From the NCBI GenBank assembly GCA_964304625.1, contig OZ199840.1:10168001-10232000 (forward strand): a stretch of 64,000 nt of DNA, in the 5' to 3' direction. This DNA comes from Kudoa neothunni. Its lineage: Eukaryota > Cnidaria. Numbering within the stretch: position 1 is the stretch's first letter; every line of letters starts with the position of its first letter. Of the stretch, positions 59,136 to 64,000 are shown piece after piece. A model generated the notes under the pieces. It was not told where the DNA came from, did no database searches, and saw nothing but the letters and a program-made list of their open reading frames with translations. Position numbers and translations under genes: made by a program.

Positions 59136-59143
59136 CATTACTG

Positions 59144-59759
59144 TAATAAATGCTAGTTCATCAAGCATGCGCACATTATGCTATCAAATAATTTGTTAGT
59201 TTTCTACATCTTCATTATGGGAGATCACAACATATACAAATTTTTCGAAAATTATAAAAATAATGAGATTTTAATAAATTAAGTTAGTTCATGCTATTTT
59301 AAATATGTAAAGAAGGATAATAGATGTGTGGTTATCTAGATGATTAAATTAGGATTTGAAGTAAATTGCGGTTTATGTTAGAATATAAATATTATTTAAT
59401 TGAGGTTGAGTGTGATGTTTCGCAGAGTTACATTCGAATATTAAAATAGGTGTTTAAATATAAAATCGCAAACGTTTCAGAATTAACTAACAGAACAATC
59501 ACAAATTTTACTTCCAAATTATAACAAAACCAATGATTACATATAATGGAATTATTTGCGAAAATAAAAATATTTGATGGAAAACCAATTTTTAAACTTC
59601 CTACATTCTTGGGGGGTTTAATTATCACTTAAATGAGAAAATTTAATTTTCTAAAATAATTTAAGGTAGATATGAATATAACAGATGAGATATGAAAAAG
59701 TTTTTAATCCCGACTGACCTCGAGAGTGTTTCGTAATCTAGTCGGAGGTGTGAAAGAAG
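59144..59759. promoter_or_regulatory. Upstream region of eIF5B
   Basis: About 600 bp without a transposon end or coding signal. The last 50 bp (CGACTGACCTCGAGAGTG to TCGGAGGTGTGAAAGAAG) are less AT-rich and are the likely 5' UTR. No clear TATA or initiator element is visible. Confidence 0.35.
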
Positions 59760-62700
59760 ATGCATTCTGATCAAGATCCAAAAAAAGAAACTATTTTGAA
59801 AAAATCTCGTGCCAAGAAAAAGAAGGATAAAGCAGCAGCAGATGACGATGCAGATGAATGGGCTGCTATATTAGCACAGGCACCTGTTAAAAAAGAAAAG
59901 CCGGCCGATCCCACAACCGAACAAACACCAAATACTGAGAATGTGGTTGGTGGTAGCAAGAAAAAACGTAACAAAAAGAAAAAAACCGAAACCAACAATG
60001 AACAAGGCGATACACCCGTGGTTGACGAGGAAACGCCAACATCAGATGCTCCAACCACGGAAAGCAAGAAGAAAAAAAAACAACAACCAGTTGATACAAA
60101 GCCAGCTGCACCAGTCAAGAAAAAAAATCATGCCATGCTCGCCAGAATGAAAGAAACATTAGAACGACAACGATTGGAAGAAGAACGTAAAAAACAAGAA
60201 GAGGAAGCCATCAAGAAAGCCCTTGAAGAGGCTGAAGCTCAGGAGGAGGAAGCTGCGAGACTTGAGTTGGAGCTGAAAGAGAGACGAAAGCAGGAAAAGA
60301 AAGAGCGACTACAACGAATGAAAGAGGAGGGAAAGCCTGTGACCAAAGCTCAAAGAGAAAACCACGCTCGTTTGGGTATGATGATGGAAGCGCTAAAAAA
60401 TCAAGGTATAGAAATTCCTCAGAGAGTTTCTGAACCAACCGAAAAGAAACCTGTTGTGTATGGCAAGATGAAAAAGAAGGCTCCCAAAAATATCCATCAT
60501 GTGTCAAATAAAAATGGAGTGATAAGTGGTGAAGCTCTTCATCGCCCACCAGCTGATGAATCCAATAACAACAGTAGTGACATCAGCGTGGAAACAAAGC
60601 TTAATGGACTTAACGAACATCAACTACCTCGCGATAATGATAATCACTTGAAGGTGGTGGATGAAAGAACACGAACGGATAGTGAAAGTGTACCTGATGA
60701 TTGGGAAGCAGCTGTTGATGCTGAGCTTGGTGTTAATGGTGATGCTGCAGCAATGAACAAGAATAAATCAACTCAACAAGTCGAAAAAGTGACAGTAGCT
60801 GATAATACCACCGACAGTAAATCAGACCAAACCAACAATGTTGTTGATGGTGCTGTGACGAAGAAGAAAAAATTACGATCTCCAGTGGTGTGTGTGCTTG
60901 GTCATGTGGATACTGGAAAAACCAAAATATTGGACAAACTTCGTCTCACCAATGTGCAGGCTGGCGAAGCTGGTGGTATCACTCAGCAAATCGGCGTTAC
61001 AAACGTAAACAAAGAACACATAGCTGAAAATCTTCAAAAACTACCCTACATGAATGACTTTCGATTTCTCATTCCCGGTTTTCTTATTATTGACACACCC
61101 GGTCACGAATCATTCAGAAATTTGCGTTCGAGAGGAAGCTCGCTTTGTGACATTGCGATTTTGGTTGTTGACATAATGCACGGAATCGAACAACAAACAT
61201 TAGAGTCATTCAAGTTGTTGATGGAGAAAAAAGCACCCTTTGTTATAGCGCTCAACAAAGTCGATCGATTATACAATTGGAAGAGTTATAGCAATCTATC
61301 GGTTAGTGAAGCTTTAAAGAAGCAAGAACAACACACATCAACTGAATTTCGCGATCGTTACAATCAAGCTGTAGCGCAATTTGCTGCCCAAGGTGTTAAC
61401 ATTGGTTTGTTTGATGAGATTGACGACTTTCGAAATATTATACCGGTTGTACCAACAAGTGCTCATTCCGGGGATGGTATCTCCGATCTTATTGCCACAC
61501 TGTGCAACTACTCTCAAACCCACTTACGCAAACGACTCACGCGAAATGACTCATTGAATCAGTTGATTGTACTGGAAGTTAAATCGGTGGTTGGTTTAGG
61601 TATGGTGGTTGATGCGATACTGATTAATGGCGTGTTGACTGAGGGTGACACAATTGTGTTGTCTGGAACAATGGGTCCTATTGTCACTCAGATTAAAGCT
61701 ATCCTAACCTCGCAACCTATGACCGATTTGAGAGCCTCCAAGTCCAACTTCACCAAACACTATTCCGTCGACGAATCACAAGGCATTCGTATTTCCGTAT
61801 CTGGCGATTTAGAGAATATCATCGCTGGTACTCCTATTCATGTGGTTTCCGAGGAGAAACCTCTCGATATATGTGTCAAAGAAGCTACCCATTATGTTGA
61901 AAGTATACTGAACACCTATCAAACAGAAGAGGTTGGCGTGCATGTTCAAGCTTCCACACTTGGCTCGTTGGAAGCATTGATGTCGTTTTTAAACACTTCA
62001 AAAATAAGTGTAATGATTGTTGATGATAGTCGATATGGTTAGAGTTGTTATTTCCGTTTTAGGTTGCTGGTGTAAATATTGGTCCTGTGCATAAGAAAGA
62101 TGTGTTGAGAGCATCGGTTATGCATCAAAAAAAACCAATGTATGCGGTTATATTGGCATTCGATGTGAAAGTTGAATCGGAAGCCATTTTATACGCCAAA
62201 AAAGAAAATGTTAAAATTTTCACTGCTGACATTATCTACCATTTGTTCGACAGTTTCACCCAATACAACAAAGAATGCAATGAGGCCATAAAGGAACAAC
62301 ATCGTGCGTTAGCCGTTTTCCCATGCAAGCTGAAAATTCTTCCACAGTTTATTTTTAACGAGCGTGATCCCATTATTATGGGTGTTGCTGTGGATGCTGG
62401 AAGTTTGCATATTGGTACACCTTTGTGTGTCCCTTCTAGAGATGTATTTTCTCTGTGTGTCAATATGTCTATTGATATATTTAATTAGTTCGTCTCAATT
62501 GGAACTGTGGCCACTATTGAAATAAACAAAAAACCAATCACCAAAGCAACTGTTGGCCAAGAGGTTGCTATCAAGATTATTCCGGTTAGTGGAGAAACTC
62601 CCAAAATGTATGGGCGTCATTTCGATCACAACGATATGCTTGTTAGCAAGGTACACTCACTCCGCTTTTATTCACTTCCTATATTTAATTTTCAATTAAG

Positions 62701-62843
62701 CTGCTCTTATTTTTTCTAATTTCTTATGTTTTTAGGTCACGCGGGATTCCATTGATATTCAAAAGGACTTGTTCAGAGATGAAATGACCAAAAGTGACTG
62801 GATTCTGATAAAAGACTTGAAGAAAGTGTTTAATATTCTTTAG
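59760..62843 (+). CDS. EIF5B: Translation initiation factor eIF5B (IF2-family GTPase)
   Basis: Ribosome-dependent GTPase that joins the 60S subunit during initiation. Four phase-0 exons (59760-62009, 62063-62443, 62489-62650, 62736-62843) give 966 aa. Residues 1 to ~370 form the charged Lys/Glu-rich N-terminal region typical of animal eIF5B. The G domain follows, with G1 GHVDTGKT (~380), switch I GGITQQIG (~402), G3 DTPGHE (~444), G4 NKVD (~498) and SAHSGDG (~567). Domain II contains LEVKSVVGLGMVVDAILING. Domain III contains STLGSLEALMSFLNTSKIS then VAGVNIGPVHKKDV. Domain IV ends RDEMTKSDWILIKDLKKVFN. The first GTPase motif has aspartate-threonine (VDTGKT), as normal for eIF5B. Introns 2 and 3 are 45 and 85 nt, intron 1 is 53 nt. 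No frame break in 966 codons. Confidence 0.96.
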
Positions 62844-62995
62844 CTGTATGTGTGTGTTATAACTTTTAATTGATATTATGTGTGATTTGGTTGTATTTTT
62901 TTTAATAATTACGCAAGCATGATTAATTTTTTATATATGGCTGTAGCTGTAGCAGGGATGATCAGACTTGCCCTGATTCGGATAGGGAGCCAACT
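62844..62995. other. 3' flank of eIF5B
   Basis: AT-rich; the 3' UTR presumably ends here before the transposon at 63.0 kb. No canonical AATAAA was singled out. Confidence 0.35.
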
Positions 62996-62999
62996 TTAA

Positions 63000-63650
63000 C
63001 CTTCTAATCTCGAAAGGAGTTGGGATAGAAATCTACCCCTATGAGACTTTGTTTATTCTATAATTCGTTACTTATAATTTCAAACTTTCTGAGATGACCT
63101 GTATTCCTCCAAAATAATTTTTTTGCAAATCAAAATAAAATAACAATTTATTACTATTATATTGGCGGGAATATACGTTTTCCACCTTCCGATGGACTTT
63201 GGGGTAATTTTCTACCCTACAATTTTTTTTGCTAAAATTAAAGAAGAAATAATTTTTAGCGTAAGTGGTGAGTTTTAGGATTTTCTATAGCCTAGATTTT
63301 ACGATGTAACACTTTTCATACTGTAAATAGATCACGTGATTTCATATAAAAAACGCTTTTTGCTGTTAATTTTCGGAGGGAGTTTTTGAAATGATGGTGA
63401 AATTATTATATGGCTTATTAAAGGAGAAAATCGTGGAAACCAAAAACCTTAAACCGCCTTCAATCCTTATTACAAGAAAATGGGTTAAAAAATCAACGTT
63501 GTGTGCGCGCGCGATTTACAATAAATTTTTTAATATAAAATATTTAAAAAGAAATGCATAGGATATTAAATGCCATTACTTCCGACGTAAGGAGATATAT
63601 GAATTTTAAAATCGTATTCGGGTAGATTCTACCCCAAGATCATCGGAGGG
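63000..63650. mobile_element. piggyBac-type MITE, 651 bp, between TTAA sites
   Basis: TTAA at 62996-62999 and 63651-63654 bound ends CCTTCTAATCTCGAAAGG and, reversed, CCCTCCGATGATCTTGG. Subterminal GGGATAGAAATCTACCCC and, on the other arm, GGGGTAGAATCTACCC are inverted copies of each other. No transposase. TTAA targets and CCY ends are the piggyBac signature. Confidence 0.78.
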
Positions 63651-63658
63651 TTAAATGC

Positions 63659-64000
63659 AGTCAAAACTATACCTACATGGATATTATGATCCATGTCGAT
63701 AGCCACTTCCCCAAAATTATTATTTTATGTCTATAATATGTAAATGTAGAGAATATTACATTCGCATTTGTGAGTTTTGTGAGCATGTATGCGGGGAACA
63801 AATTGTTGCTTAATTTAAATTTATTATTAATTTATCTTGAATCGTTATGTACATTAAAAATTATTTTATTCAATATAAAGTCAGAATGACTGCATTACCT
63901 CGGCAAAAAAGGTATCTTTAGTGTATATCAATTTTTTAACTAGGATTAAAAGAGTTTTATTATAGGACTGTATATTTGTCATAACATTTCAAACAACTTC
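63659..64000. other. No feature seen
   Basis: AT-rich end of the window. Confidence 0.35.

Noticed and set aside
59771-60549. Long antisense open frames under eIF5B exon 1
   Set aside because: They mirror the Lys/Glu-rich coding strand, giving Ser/Phe/Leu-rich low-complexity frames with no family resemblance.

Overview
The window is AT-rich animal nuclear DNA. Genes are split by very short GT-AG introns, many 35-60 nt. They include animal-type extracellular modules (Kunitz, fibronectin-III-like) and a nucleophosmin with the C-terminal three-helix domain. The intergenic DNA is full of decayed DNA transposons, mostly Buster-type hAT elements. Compact genes, strong sequence divergence and a secreted multi-Kunitz inhibitor would suit a derived parasitic animal such as a myxozoan cnidarian. 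That placement is inference only; no rRNA or mitochondrial marker is present.

Layout. 1-1.8 kb: pogo/Tigger transposase remnant. 1.9-8.7 kb (-): a roughly 17-exon type I membrane protein built of cysteine-bearing FN3-like repeats, the most unusual gene here. 9-14.4 kb: no host gene recognised, with a degenerate piggyBac copy. 14.5-17.2 kb (+): PNUTS/PPP1R10 homologue. 17.4-17.7 kb: hAT MITE. 20.1-21.8 kb (-): isocitrate dehydrogenase regulatory-type subunit, head to head with nucleophosmin at 22.0-23.2 kb (+). 23.7-25 kb: hAT MITE and an AT tandem array. 25.5-28.9 kb (-): FRA10AC1 homologue with one 2.1-kb intron. 29.3-29.9 kb (+): unidentified small gene. 30.3-31.7 kb: hAT remnant, then a hAT element nested in a 440-bp GC-rich repeat. 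32.8-34.1 kb (+): VDAC-like porin of 296 aa. 34-44 kb: gene-poor, with repeats, an old LTR-element integrase fragment and a 35-bp tandem array. 44.2-45.8 kb (-): NOC4. 46-50 kb: transposon and repeat debris. 50.2-50.5 kb (-): unidentified fragment, perhaps eIF3m-like. 50.9-52.3 kb (-): secreted five-module Kunitz protein of 397 aa. 53-59 kb: pogo remnant and at least four hAT elements. 59.8-62.8 kb (+): eIF5B, 966 aa, assembled from four exons. 63.0-63.65 kb: TTAA-flanked piggyBac-type MITE.

The recognised genes are unrelated housekeeping functions: PP1/transcription scaffold, TCA cycle, histone chaperone/ribosome biogenesis, pre-mRNA processing, mitochondrial porin, small-subunit ribosome assembly and translation initiation. 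Two secreted or membrane genes are the exceptions. No operon-like logic is evident. Several conserved genes show isolated one-base frame breaks, some of them at homopolymers, which is more easily explained by assembly indels than by decay.
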